Origin: Carya illinoinensis
Taxonomy: Eukaryota; Streptophyta; Magnoliopsida; Fagales; Juglandaceae
Length of the DNA: 64,000 bases
Direction: 5' to 3'
Assembly: GCF_018687715.1 (NCBI RefSeq)
Contig: NC_056759.1
Span: 29,138,385 to 29,202,384, forward strand
Both the position numbers and the translations under genes were made by a program. Under the pieces are notes generated by a model. The model was not told where the DNA came from. It worked only from the letters and a program-made list of their open reading frames with translations, and made no database searches. This document shows positions 22,153 to 34,125 of the stretch, piece after piece (positions within the stretch are counted from its first letter, which is position 1; each line of letters opens with the position of its first letter).

Positions 22153-22620
22153 TGGTTGCTGCCTCGAGACTCCAATACTCATTTTAGTTTATGAATTTTT
22201 TGGGAAGGGATCCCTGGAGGGTCTTATTAACGCCTCTAATGTTGCCATGATGTGGGAGAGTAGCCACGTAGGCTAAAGATGGCAAGATAGAGTGCTCACG
22301 CAATTTCATATCTCCACACTGCATTCTCTAGACCTATCATCCATGCCGATATTGACTAGTTAATAACTTCATAGACTGCCACGGTATTTCAAAACTAACT
22401 AATATTTCATCTTCTTTAATAATCCCTAACGGTGAAACTCATGTCAAGGATAATTATGATAGATGGATACTTTGAAAGACTACGACAACCCAATGCCCAG
22501 ACTATAGGAAGACGGGGTGCATGACAGACAAAACTGATGTCTATTGCTTCGGTTGCACTCTTGCAAATTTTAACTAAAGAGCGTTATAATCTTTGCCAAA
22601 ATAATGTGTTTGTTCCTTGG

Positions 22621-22985
22621 ATAGTACATCAATATTTAAAATTCTTTTTATTGTACGGTAAATATGATATATTGCATTAATTCATATTAATTTGCAAGCT
22701 TTTATTTTATTATTTAATTGTCTATATGGAATTATTACTTCTCATAATATAAAGAGCTAAATGTCTATTTTTAAATCGCTTGAACATGTATAAATGGTGC
22801 AGATACTAGGAAGACAACTTGATGGCCTTTCAACAATATTAGTTGCCAAAATCATGATAAGTAATATCTTAACTTCTCGTAAAAAAAGTTAAACTCATCT
22901 CAAACAACTTTATATAGTATTAATTGAACTATGAAAACGCAAATATTGGAAACCATAAATATGATTACTTTTTCCCCAAACTTTG
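22621..22985. other. AT-rich intergenic DNA
   Basis: No coding or repeat signal beyond AT-richness. Confidence 0.4.
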
Positions 22986-23021
22986 TGTTTCTTCTTACAA
23001 GGTGACAACAATGCTAAGCTA

Positions 23022-23310
23022 GATCCCTTGACTCACCGTGAACTAGGTAGTGCAAGTCCCTTGACTGATTGTCCCCTGCTTCCCAATTGAGTCCCTTGAC
23101 TCACCATGAACTATGGGTGGTGCAAGTCCCTTGACTACCCAACCCTCGTATGCCAAGCTGAGTCCCTATACTCGCCTCAAACTATGGGTGCAAACAATCT
23201 TTGACTACCCACCCCTTGCATACCAAGTCGGGTCCCAAGTCTCACCACTAACCAACAGGCCAAGTTAATGGGCGGTGCAAGTCCCTTGACTACCTAACCC
23301 CAGTGTGAAT
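23022..23310. repeat. Tandem repeat, ~70-bp period, about 4 copies
   Basis: Units start near 23022, 23092, 23162 and 23232 and share RAGTCCCTTGACTCACC, AACTATGGGTGGTGCAAG and CTTGACTACCCAACCC. The copies are diverged. Their place next to coiled-coil-coding debris suggests the 3' region of another Tat-like element; this is inference. Confidence 0.7.
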
Positions 23311-23699
23311 AAAAGCAAAAGGAAAGGAGCGCAACAGAACAACAAAAAAGAGATTAAAAAAAAAAAAGAGAAGAAACATAAAAGTAGGGTAAGAACGTCT
23401 TCGTACATTAAGAAAGCACATCTTATTATGTTAAAAAACAATTAAATAGGCAAACAAATATACATTTAAAAGCCTAGAGCTATGTCCAAGAATCTTTCAG
23501 TCATCAAATCCTTGCTAGGGAGTTGGCAAATTGGAGTGCCTGACGGTCGGGCTAGAGGGAGACTAGGTTCATGGTCCTCAAGTTGGTCTAAGGATTCTCA
23601 AACAGGTGATCCCTCATCATGTCCAAGCTTTCTTTGTAGTCGTAGCCCCAACCTCATTATGGGACTGTCTTCATCGATGATAGCTGTGTAGAGAGACGG

Positions 23700-24370
23700 T
23701 CTAAGGCCCCACTAGATCCCAAGAGGCTAGCTCACCCTAAGTGGAAGCCACCTCAAACTCTAGAGCCTCAATCTCCAAGTCCCAAGACTACAGCTTCTTC
23801 ACCCGAGTGGAAGCCAGTTCAGACTCTAGCAGTTTGATATGCTTGTCCTGAGATTTGGGAAGCTCTATCTTGCTCTTCCAAGCCTTGGAGAGGTCTTGGT
23901 ACATCTTATGCAGCCAGTTGTGGGACCTCACGTTGGAGCTGTATTGCTCTACTAGCTTGTCCTTCTCGCACTGGAGGTTGTAACATGACTTCTTAAGCCC
24001 CTCCAACTCTACCTCTTAATGGTCCCACTTGTCTCGCAAGTTGTCTCACTCCTCTCTTGGTCTCGAGAAGGCATTGGCCAACCTTCTCCTGGGATTTAGC
24101 TGGGTCATCCTGGAGGAGGGCCTCCTCTTGGCGAAGCTTGAAAATATTCTTCTTCCTATGCTTATGGCTGGAGTATAGTTGGATGAATGCCACCTCAACT
24201 TCATTCCCTTTCCCTATTCACCTTGCAAACCTCCATGCGGGCAAGGATGGCGAGGGACCGCAGTGTCCGAACCTCCTTTTCCAACTCCCCTTATTCCTCC
24301 ACGATCAGGGCAGTCAGCTGGTCAACTCCCTGGTAGGCCAAACAAATTCATATGAAACAGACTATAGTGA
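23700..24370 (-). pseudogene. Coiled-coil-coding debris, probably transposon-derived
   Basis: On the minus strand two frames (23993-24193 and 23788-24006) are rich in Glu, Lys, Gln and Leu with heptad-like spacing, for example EEALLQDDPAKSQEKVGQ and HIKLLESELASTRVKKL. Stops interrupt them. Proteins of this kind occur as the C-terminal half of Transposase_28-type ORFs in Tat elements, and the adjacent tandem repeats fit that. No specific family match is claimed. Confidence 0.4.
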
Positions 24371-26869
24371 ATAATGACAAAAATGCCTTATATTTACATG
24401 CGGGCCTTAATGACAAACAAGTTCATATGAACTTCCATGCGGGCACTTAGGGATTGAATTTTGGTAAATAATTTTCACTGTAGGTTAATATAAATATTTA
24501 TGATTTTTTAGTATTAAGTTTATTATGTATTTTTTTCTAACTGAATTGTAAGCTAGATAAGCGTACCAAGTGCAGTATTTTCAAAATCACAGCGTGGAAT
24601 GTCCAAACTAAGTTAGAGAAATTTTATTTGGATACTTGATAAGATCTTAGCCACACATAGTGAATAATATTAGACACTTGGCACCATTAGATATATTTGT
24701 AAAGGAAATCAAGGTGTGAGATCATGCCACCGAAGCCAAACTTCTTTTTTCATCTAATCAACCAAATTGGGCCGATCAAAGAGGGTTTCAACCCTAGAGA
24801 AATCCTAAATGGTTGGAATCCAATTGAAACACCAAAATCTTCTTTAAAACTGAAACCCTAAACGGTTTCCCCAAACCCTAAAGTTGGCCTTCAAACCCTT
24901 TTTGACCAGATTTCTAGCATTGTGTTTAATCACTTGATTAAATTAATTTCACATGCTATTAATTCCTCAAATCCTTGTTATGACGTCATTATCCAACCTT
25001 TTAAACCTTGAAAATTTGATTGAGTCGAGAAAAATTGAATTTGGACTTAATAGCATTCCAAACCCCATTTAGACCCCAAATTGAAACCCACTTGGTTAAA
25101 GCCCACGAATTTGGCTACCTAGGCAAATTTTATTGAAGAAGTTTCTTCCTCCACATGGCAGACCATTGCCCATGGTTGCACCCAATAGTGTCTTGATATG
25201 AAAGAGATATACACCTCACCATCATCCATACCTCACAACTACAAGAGTAGTCCTTGGCCCTCGAGAGGGTCATTCAAGCCCATAACTTCCCCCTCTAGAG
25301 GTCTAAAGTTGTGCAAGACACATTTGACTCACTTTCGTCACTTCTTTACCCCATTCTTTGGGAGAAACCCAAAATAGCTATCTCGGGCATATTTATGAGT
25401 CTTCTTGTGTGCAGCTTTTAGACCCTTTATAAGTATTTTCTCACAATTACACCTTTATAAAAGTTATTCTTCTTTGACTTTAGTTTGTGTGGATATCTTA
25501 TTTTTCTCATTTCATGGTCATTGTATCGTTCAAAAGTATTTTTAACCATGGAAAGATAATTCTGGGCATAAAATTGGAGAGTATGTTATGTTTTGGAGTT
25601 TTTGACCAAGCTAATGGACATATCTTGGTCCAAAAATTTAATGGAGTGTTGTTAGCATGTGCTTATGAATGTTAATTAGGTTTTATTACATGACTAAAGG
25701 TTTTGATGATAGATTTTCTTAGATCTAAAAACTTGAAAACTTGAAGTGGAAAAACAGTTTTTGTTTTGAGAAAGTTTGAATATTTCATGGTTTAATCTTA
25801 CTTCAAAGGCTTTGAAATTTTTATGTGATGATCCTAAGCCTCTTATATGCATGTTAGGATGTTATTTTGAAGATATTTAGTATCAGTTTGAAAGATATGA
25901 TTTTTTTATACAAGAGGATTTTGGTTAGGCCTAAGATTTGATGTTTTTGGGTTAGATCCATGTTTTATTGATTTTTAGCCATGTGATCTTAATTTTGATG
26001 GTTGGATCTTCTTTAGGACTCATTTTTTTAACCATATGATGTTTTATTTTGAAGATATCATTTTTTTAAGCTATAGATCAAGGGATTGATCAAAGCTAGT
26101 TAAAAACAAAAGTTTCTATTTTTGGACTAAGTGTAAAACTGACAACTCCAAGTGTTATTTTGTGATTTTTGGTGACTTTTGTTTGATAATTTAAAGCATG
26201 GTTGATCTTTGGATGATCTTATGAATATATTAGAAGTAAGATTTGATTTTTTGGAATTCTTGGAGATGTTTTGAATAAGATCAAAACTTGTGATTCAAGG
26301 GTTTGTTTTTAGTTAAAAAGTTTGGATTCTTTTACTAAAAAGTTTTGGGTTGATGATTAGTATGTTCCTGTTGGATGTTTGAAGGATGTTTTTAAACTAA
26401 TGATAGGAAGATCTTTGTTGCAAAAATTTGGTGTGATCATGAGTTTTGAAATTGGAAGAAATGTTGCAAAATTTTAGGGAAAAAGCCTATGGATATTTTG
26501 GCCATAGTGTGTTTTTCATAGTTGTAATTTGTTTTAAATTTTTCTAAGTTGAGAATTGAGTTTAGGACAAAATTGGCATGAGTAATGTAAATCTTGGTAA
26601 TTTTTTGAGTTAGGATGTAAAATCATTAAGTTAGGGGTAAAATGGTCATTTTCCCATGTGTAGAGGGTAAAATGATAATTTTACTTTAAGTTAGCTTGAT
26701 TTCATGCTTCTAGTTGTGAGTGATTAAATTTCTAATTTTTAGAATTACTATTTTCAGTTCCTCGTGTTTCATGCTTTATTCTTGTAGAACGCAATGATCA
26801 AGGTAAGTTAGCTCTTAACTTACTATCAACTTATTGTGTATGTGTGATGGGTAAGGAAAGTACGATTTA

Positions 26870-28140
26870 TGTTTGTATGTTGTTATATATGCCATGCCAT
26901 CACATGTTTATCTATTACACGAATTATTCTATCACGAAATTCTTATCTGTTACACAATATATTATGTGACATGTTGTTATTTATTGCAAGTATGTCACAT
27001 TACGTTTTGACATTTGTTACATGTATGTCATGTCAGGTAATATTCACTACCACATGTTATGCCATGTTACAAAATATTTTTTGTCACATATTTTAGCATA
27101 TTATGAAATGTTATATGTTACATGTTATGCCATGTTACAAAAAACTGTCTGTTACATATATGTCATGTTATGAAATATTGTATCTTATGTTTATGTCTCA
27201 AAGTATGTCATGTCTATCATCTTACGTTCATTTCATGTTATGCTATGTCAGGACTCCTGTCATTTCGTATTCATGTCACGTCTTGTCTCGAATACAATTT
27301 GTGTATCTCGAGAATAGTCTTGTTAAGTTATTCATATCAATCATGACTCTAAGTGTTAGAATGGGGTAATATCTTAGTGGAACTCATTTGTTCATGCTGG
27401 AGTGTCTAAATAGGTGTAAAATTCCATGGGTTGATTAAGTACATTCAATAGGTTGCGAATGGAGTCTAACTAGTTGGTCACCGGAGTACACGAAGCACTA
27501 ACGCCAATGGAGCCATACTTTATTTTACATGTATCCACAGCAATTGTGGCACAAACAATTGATCGGGCCACAACAACTGTAGAGCATGAAGTATAGAGCC
27601 ACAACAACTGTGACGTATACACTACGTGAGACACAGTAATTGTGAGACGTAAAATACGTGGGGCCACAACAACTGTAGAGTACATATTAACACATTCACA
27701 GCTAGTGTAGATACTTGTGTTATGATGCAGTAATCGGCGGGGGCACACTCTTAAGGGAACGCGTGTAGCGTTCGTATGGTCACTTTATTAATTAATTCAA
27801 TTGAACAAGATTCCAAATTCATGTATTTTATGTGTAAGTCTTGTTTCATATTACGTTATGTTCAAGTTTACGTTCATGTCAAGCTTCAAGTTCATGTCCA
27901 TATTATGTTTCAAGTTCACATCCATATTATGTTTCAAGTTTATGTCACATCAAGCTAAGTTTCAGTTTTAGTTCAAGTTATGTCAACTCATGCCATGCTA
28001 TGTTAAGTCATGTTATGCTTATTATTTCATTCCATATTATGTCAAGTCATGTTATGCTTATTATTTCATGTCATGTTATGTCAAGATACATTATGTTTAT
28101 TCTTTTATGTCATGTTATGTCAAGTTATGTTATGCTTACT
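26870..28140. repeat. Degenerate ATGTCATGTTATG-type repeats
   Basis: Two zones (about 26870-27280 and 27820-28140) consist of irregular repeats of ATGTTATG, ATGTCATG and CATGTTA, with GTTCAAGTTCATG variants in the second. They produce artificial open frames. They lie within the large non-coding element. Confidence 0.75.
27520..27720. repeat. Tandem repeat around CCACAACAACTGT, ~40-bp period
   Basis: Variants of CCACAACAACTGTAGAG occur near 27530 (CCACAGCAATTGTGGC), 27569, 27599, 27631 (ACACAGTAATTGTGAG) and 27663, separated by about 30-40 bases containing TACGTG or GTATA. About five diverged copies. Confidence 0.75.
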
Positions 28141-28757
28141 ATTGATTTTGATTGTGCATTCATGCCTTTACTACCATGCATGCATCTTTAAACTGTATAA
28201 GAGTTTCCTATTAACTTGCTGAGATTTGTAATCAAATTTCACCGTGGTAGTCCCAACTACCATTACCCTTGAATGGTAGGTGATGTGCCAAGAATGGGAG
28301 CAGATATGGGCATATTGGAGGATGTTGACTAGACGCTGCAGACGCTATGCAGAGCTTATAACCTCTATAGTTAGATTTTTGGATAGTATTTTGGCTACGT
28401 TGGTCAAGTTATGCGAGTTACTCAACAAACTGGCCCAACAATGTATTTTGGTAATATAAATATGAAACCTGGTCTCCCATGTTTTTGAGATTATAATGTT
28501 TTAAGCCTCGTACTGTAATCGTGGATGTTTATTTTGTTAAGTATGCATAGATTACGATTTAACTATTTGGGATATTATAAGTTTGGTGCATAGTATTGCT
28601 AAAATAAAAATAAAAATTATCCGCTACGATTGCATAATGCTAGATGCGTGTTAGGAACATTGCATCTTATATGTCATAAATAAGGGCAGGTAACCATGTG
28701 TTGCATGTCTTGATACTTCAGATATCCGTTTAATCCCAGCAAAATCTGGGGACGTCA

Positions 28758-29379
28758 CAAATACCTAGCCGTTGTAATGATGATAGTGTGAAATCTGACA
28801 TTCTATTGTGGTGGAACGTTAATTCTGTTAGATATCATGTACTTTCGCAATGTTCTTGCAATACCGGTATATATAGTGGCCTCTGAATATGCATTTAGCA
28901 TGGTAGGTCATGTATTTGATCCCTTTCAAAGTAGTTTGTCTCTAATTAAGGTAAAGGGCCTCATTTGTACATAGAATTGGTGTCATTCTTATACTCCAAT
29001 TAGCGTCAGGACTATAATGGATGATGTGGAAGATTTTGAGAACCTGGATATGAGTATTTAACAAATTTATTTATTTTATATCTTTTTATGATTTATTTAT
29101 GATATAAATTTATATAATTTACTTTATTTTATTTTTATGATTTATTTATGTATATTTTTCATTTCCATTTCAATTTTTTTTTCTTTTATTTGGAGTTTGG
29201 ATGATATTGCATTTTTCAATTTGATTTTCTCTATTTTTTAAAGTTTTTAACTTAATTATGGAGAATGGATGGATATGGATAATTTTTATAATTTTTTCCA
29301 ACGTCTTTTAGGCTATTTTGAATACAAAATATGCAAATAAAGTTCAATAGTTATATTATTCAAAATTGTAAACATTGTG
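28758..29379. other. Intergenic AT-rich DNA
   Basis: No gene is visible. The stretch 29090-29240 is strongly AT-rich. Confidence 0.4.
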
Positions 29380-29625
29380 GGCCATTCTTACTTGTGGGCC
29401 GCACACATTGTGGACTTTTTTTGCATGTTGATGGAGTGAAGGGCTTTTTGTATGATTGGGCCCCTATTATAAACTAGCTTGGATCGATATGGACTGAATG
29501 AACCGATAGCTAATTGTCCAATCTAGTCCCTAAGCGTGATCGGTCCAGTCTAGTCTAGGAAATGGTGGATTGAAATTTTCAGTTTGTGACCCGTGGACAA
29601 GATCGGACCATTTACACCCCTATAC
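29380..29625. mobile_element. Possible hAT-type MITE remnant
   Basis: The right edge, read on the minus strand, is TATAGGGGTGTAAATGGTCC, a start typical of plant hAT-like non-autonomous elements, followed by repeated CGGTCC/GATCGG motifs. The left border was not found. Confidence 0.35.
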
Positions 29626-30084
29626 GCGCTTGTCGCCGTGCAACCACCACAATTAGATCTAGAGGATCTAATGGTGGCGAATATGTTAGTTCGGCACCTG
29701 TGTTGAGAAAAGCTTCCAGAAGAGGAGGCACATGAGACTCATAAGCGGCTGTGGGTAGTGCATGAGAATCACATGCAAATTTTTTCAGGAAACCACCACT
29801 TCTCACAGAGGTATCGGTGGCTTGGGCGCCTTTTTGTCATATCCATGTCTCTCGAATGATGCTAGAAAACTACAAATATATCTTTTTCATCCTTGGAGGA
29901 ACCAACATAACTAAGGAAGGAGAAATAACTTTATGGACAAATTAGGTTGATGGGGAAAAAGTAGGAGGAGGCTTCCCCCTCCTCTCTGTTGAAAAAACCG
30001 GATTTGGGCTTGAGAGGCTTTAGAGAGAGAGAGAGAGAGAGAGAGGGGTGTCATGTAGAATGTAAAGTAAGTAACTGGTTTTTC
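29626..30084. other. Flank of a ZRK fragment, with GA microsatellite
   Basis: No gene is supported. A (GA)n run lies at about 30023-30043, just before kinase-like sequence, as in the leaders of the other ZRK copies. Confidence 0.4.
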
Positions 30085-30320
30085 ACTTTCTTTAATAATT
30101 CATGAGAGCAAAACTCATGTCACCGATAATTTGGAGTGTGAGATGTGTATGATGCCCCAACTATTTGACTATAGATTTTGTTATAGAGAAAAATAGATGT
30201 CTATAGTTCACTTGTGGATGCAAAAAAGAGCATAGTAAAAAAATTTAAATATGGTGCTATAAATGCAATTATCGATCCTATAATCCTGGCGGGTGGAGGG
30301 GTTGGTGTCAAATAGGCCTA
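30085..30320 (+). pseudogene. ZRK-like pseudokinase fragment (C-terminal lobe)
   Basis: Three short blocks match the intact gene at 36527-37537: CTGGTTTTTCACTTTCTTTA with AAACTCATGTCA (matching 37101-37150), ACTATAGATTTTG with GAGAAAAATAGATGTCTAT (matching 37205-37250), and TGCTATAAATGCAATTATCG with GATCCTATAATCCTGGC (matching 37350-37390). Several internal deletions and stops are present. It is a third, strongly decayed copy. Confidence 0.75.
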
Positions 30321-31031
30321 CAACCCAACCAACATGTGCTATTTTCAACCTGACCTACAAGAATGGTAGCACCAAAACAACCCGACCTGTAGAAAGAAAA
30401 CACAAAATATTAATTTTGTTTCAAAACAAAACATTTTCAAATCTTGGAATTTAACAAATAAAAAATAAAAGATTGCTCACCCACTAGACCATGAATTATC
30501 TGTCAAACAATAAAAAAGGGAAGATAAGTTTTATTAAAAGCTTTTTATTCTTTTTACACAAAGAAAAATGGTTTTGTTAAATATGGCTATAATTTATTTA
30601 TTTATTTTAATTTTTATGGGCCATGAAAATCATCTCATATTTTGGGAGATTGGTCAATGAGGAGAATTTTCAAGATCTTTGGGGAACCATGGATGAATTC
30701 CTTAAAACTTTTTTGAAGGGAGAAATAAACTTTTGGAAGCCAAATGGTGGTGGTGGTGGCGCTCGCATTTGTACCTTCAAGAGGCCAGTGATTTGAGCGA
30801 GTAGAAGTGGATGCTCGACGACGTTGTAAACCTATTCATGAGACCGGCTTCACAACAAGGTAAGACACTTGAAACCTGAAATACATAAATGGTACAAAAT
30901 TAATTTTATGGAACAAGATGGTCCAGTTGTAGAGAATAAGGTATATGCACCTGAGGAGCAACAGAAACCCAGCCATTTGAAGAAACAAAAGTTAGATGTA
31001 GTTTAAGCCTAATACACCTTTATATATATCT

Positions 31032-31068
<37 letters not shown>

Positions 31069-31833
31069 TTAATTGTGTTAAGAGGCATAGGTGAGAGTCG
31101 CTCAAAGAAGAAGAGTATGGGGATCTAGCTAAAACAACTCGAAAAGACATCCAACTCCCAACGGCAACAGGCAACGGGGCGATGATGAACTAAGGGGAAC
31201 GTAGATTTTTTTTATGCACAATCGTCTTTATTGCAAGAAAGAGAAGTTGGCTACAAGGGTTTGATGTAATCTGAACATTGAAACTAAAACCAGTTTTAAG
31301 AATTTAAGAGTTGGTTACGCTGATGTAATCTGAACACTGAAGTTAAAACTAGTTTGTTTTGAGAACAGTACCCGCGTCCCCTTTGTTCTTCCCAATTCCC
31401 CTTGCTATTTCTTCCCACATCTTTTAGCCAAATCTAAGTTTATGTTTCAGAGGGATCAACCCCACATATGAAGACAACATAAATGTATAACAGAGCTCAA
31501 AACAAGAACGATTAAAACAAACTAGTTAAAATTCACTTAGTTGAGGTAGAAATTGTAATAAATCAAAGAGTGGCTCTACAACCACCGACTTGGACCCAAA
31601 TTTGGATCCCGACAAGTATCCGAAGACCCAAGCATTTCCATGAATCAAAATCTCAATACCAATCTGAACAATCAATTTTAATTTTTAACCTCGTTTTGAT
31701 TAGTAGAGCACTTCTATAGCAACTCTATGGCTGGCCGGGAATGGTTACACTAATCATGACATAGCTTGAGTTATTTATTTATTTATTTTTACAGTGGCAT
31801 GATTTTTACCAATTTGACTATTTGAATAATGTG
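30321..31833. other. Upstream region of the ZRK gene before the copia insertion
   Basis: No gene is recognised. A GA microsatellite lies at 31032-31067. The last ~30 bases (TTTGACTATTTGAATAATG near 31815) match 21079-21100 upstream of the ZRK pseudogene, so they are old promoter-flank sequence of the ZRK family, cut off from the gene by the copia element. Confidence 0.5.
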
Positions 31834-32106
31834 TGTAGAATTTCAAATAATTGGAGAATTGTTGCCTTACCTTAAACGCAGGTATAGGCGTATATTTATA
31901 ATGATGGAAAATATATTTTGTTACAATTGAATCGTGGAAGGATAAAAACAGAGGAAGACATTTGAATTTAAACTGATCACATATCTAAACAAACGTATCA
32001 ACAATCCGGAGAATTATTTGAACTGGTTTTCATGTAATTGCTTAGTGATCCGGTTGTTGCTGTGGATAAGGAACCGCTGGTTGTTGCTGTGGATAAGCCT
32101 CTAACA
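31834..32106 (-). repeat. 3' LTR of the 31.8-36.2 kb copia element
   Basis: It starts TGTAGAATTTC and ends CCTCTAACA on the plus strand. It contains a 27-base internal tandem duplication absent from the partner LTR. Confidence 0.95.
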
Positions 32107-32119
32107 TGCCCCCTCAAGC

Positions 32120-33357
32120 TTAACTATGCAGAGGAAATGATAGAATGGAACGTCTATCATCACTACTACCAGCCCAATCCGCATCGGAGTAGGCTTGTAG
32201 TGAAAGAGAGTGTGACTTGTGAAATTGGAGGCCAAAATCCACGGTTTGCTTGAGGTAGCACAGCAAGCACTTGATTGACTGCCAATGGAGTGTTGTTGGC
32301 TTGTGACGAAACTGGGATAGCTTGTTAACAGTGAATGCTATATCTGGTCTAGTGCTTCTGTAAAGTGTTGGGTCTGAGAATGCTTCACCTTCATAAGCCG
32401 ACAGTTTTGTGGATGTGGCCATAGGAGAATGAACCGGTTTTGCTTCTAGCATATTGGTGCGTTTCAGTATATCCAATGATCCATGATATATCGATGTTGA
32501 GATAAAATGAAGCCTTCGGAATTTTGAATCATTTCGACACCAAGAAAAAAATTTAGAGGACCCAGATTTTTAATAGCAAATTCATTATGTACAGCTGATA
32601 GTAAATCATTGATAGCCGACTGTTTATTGCTTGTGATGAGAATATCGTCCACATATATAAGCTTAAATATTTTGACTGTGGAAGATGTATAAACAAACAA
32701 AGAAGTGTTGGACCGAGCACCTTTAAAACCAAGAGCAAGAAGCTTAGGGCTGAGTCTAGCAAACCAAGCCCATGGGGCTTGTTTAAGACCATACAAAGCT
32801 TTTTGTAATTTACACACATGGTTTGGGTACTGGGGATGAAGAAAACTAGGGGGCTAAGACATATACACTTCATCTAATAAATTCCCATGTAAGAAAGCAT
32901 TTTGAATATCGATTTGATGAATGGGCCAACCAGCCAAGATGGCTAAGGAAAGAACAGTAAGTACTGTTGTAAGGTTAACAACGGGACTAAATGTTTCGTA
33001 AAAATCAATACTTGGTTGTTGATGAAAGCCTTTGGCAACAAGACGTGCTTTATAGCGTTCAACAGTACCATCTGCATGTCGTTTGATGCGAAATACCCAC
33101 TTCGAGCCAATGATGTTAGAAGCTGAATTAGGAGGAACCAGGGTCCATGTTTGATTTTTTAGTAATGCATCAAATTCAATGTTCATTTCTTGACGCCATA
33201 GTGGATCTTTGATGGCTATGGTATAGCAGGTAGGCTCAATAGGCTGTTGGGAAGATTCAGTAAGGAGAGCTTGTGGGATTGGATACCAAATCATGCCTTC
33301 AAGAAGATGTTTGGGCTTTTGGTTATTATTTTTGGAATGGGTGATCATTGGGTGCAC
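32120..33357 (-). pseudogene. copia reverse transcriptase and RNase H, broken
   Basis: 32854-33357 is RT N-terminal (LVPPNSASNIIGSKWVFR, QIDIQNAFLHGNLLDEVYM). 32464-32817 continues with LKQAPWAWFARL and LIYVDDILITS, the catalytic YVDD. 32120-32476 is the connection and RNase H start (YRSTRPDIAFTVNKLSQF, SDADWAGSSDDRRS). Two stops/frameshifts interrupt it, and the RNase H end is lost near the 3' LTR. Confidence 0.9.
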
Positions 33358-33507
33358 TGATGTTATTTGGTTATCAGTGTTGGAAGGAGGAGAATTTTCT
33401 AAGTGTAGGGAAGGTTGTGAATTGGTGGGGCAAGGCTCAATAGATTCAGTTACATGTGGTGAGGTGAGGGATGGGTTCGGACTGGGTATATCTGGTTCAC
33501 TTGTGGG

Positions 33508-33915
33508 CTAGTTGTGGAGAGGAGTGTCTATACATTCAATTGAGGGACTGCTCGGAGAAGCTGCTGCTGTCGAGACCCTTGTATCCGATAGACTCAGAAG
33601 ATAACCATTATGGATTTGAGATGAAGGATAGTGGCACGTTGTGATGGTTTTGAAAGGAAATGTAAATTCATCAAATTGCACATCACGGGAGATATAAACA
33701 CTGCGAGTGGGAACATGGAGACACTTATATCCTTTGTGTATAGGGCTATATCCGAGAAAGACACAAGGAAAAGAACGAGGTTGAAATTTGTTGGTATTGT
33801 ATGGTCGGAGATTAGGCCAACAAGCGCAACCAAATTTTTTTAGAAAAGTGTAATTAGGTGGAGATTTGAAAAGAACCTCATATGGATTGCGATTTTGAAG
33901 TGTGTGAGTAAGCAT
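33508..33915 (-). pseudogene. copia integrase C-terminal part
   Basis: NRNPYEVLFKSPPNYTFLKK and FGCACWPNLRPYNTNKF lead to FLGYSPIHKGYKCL, the conserved end of copia integrases, and then the linker to RT. The frame stops before RT. Confidence 0.85.
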
Positions 33916-34125
33916 GCGATTAATTAAGTATCAGGCTATAAGGAAAGCATCGTCCCAAAATTGTTGAGGAAAATTTGCTTAGGATAATAAGGTAAGGCCT
34001 GTTTCCATTATGTGGCGATGTTTGTGCTCAATAGCACCATTTTGTTGGTGCGTATGAGGGCAAGAAATACGATGAACAATACCTTGATCTTGAAAAATTT
34101 TATGAAGAAAGCGATATTCACCGCC

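Larger units (their letters stand above)
21061..22620 (+). pseudogene. ZRK-like pseudokinase pseudogene with its 5' flank
   Basis: The body (about 21810-22620) aligns with the intact pseudokinase at 36527-37537: GRTIFIKKA, the block matching SAHKNVLKLVG, LVYEF, the region matching AISYLHTAFSRPIIH, KLT, and RxxDVY. The 5' flank also matches (21061-21110 with 31805-31833 plus 36180-36210; 21320-21410 with 36305-36400), so this is a tandem duplicate. Frameshifts, stops and a 194-base insertion (21959-22152) disable it. A TTTATAAG box near 21429 may be the old TATA box; the intact gene has TTTAAAG at the matching place. Confidence 0.88.
24400..28757 (-). mobile_element. Large non-coding repeat element related to the 13.8-16.2 kb insertion
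   Basis: Read on the minus strand it starts TGACGTCCCCAG (28757 downwards), resembling TGATGCCCCCAAC at 13755. Further in, both copies share AATCTCARYAAGTTAATA-like sequence (28203-28235 here, about 14160-14175 there), GGTACTA/GTGAAATTT, ATGTCATG-rich stretches and a late TTAGGGTTT. No protein is recognised. The left end is not fixed (somewhere in 24400-24830). Open frames inside, such as the Cys/His-rich ones at 26869-28222, come from low-complexity ATGTCATGTTATG repeats. Confidence 0.45.

Noticed and set aside
27520..27720. Possible CRISPR-like array (repeats with spacers)
   Set aside because: The repeats are diverged, short-period and lie in plant nuclear repetitive DNA; ordinary tandem repeat.
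26869..28222. Several Cys/His/Met-rich frames of 70-116 residues
   Set aside because: They arise from ATGTCATG/ATGTTATG repeats that are open in all frames; not protein-like.
32038..32253. 71-residue plus-strand frame at the copia 3' LTR
   Set aside because: It spans the LTR duplication and antisense of RNase H; no evidence of a gene.
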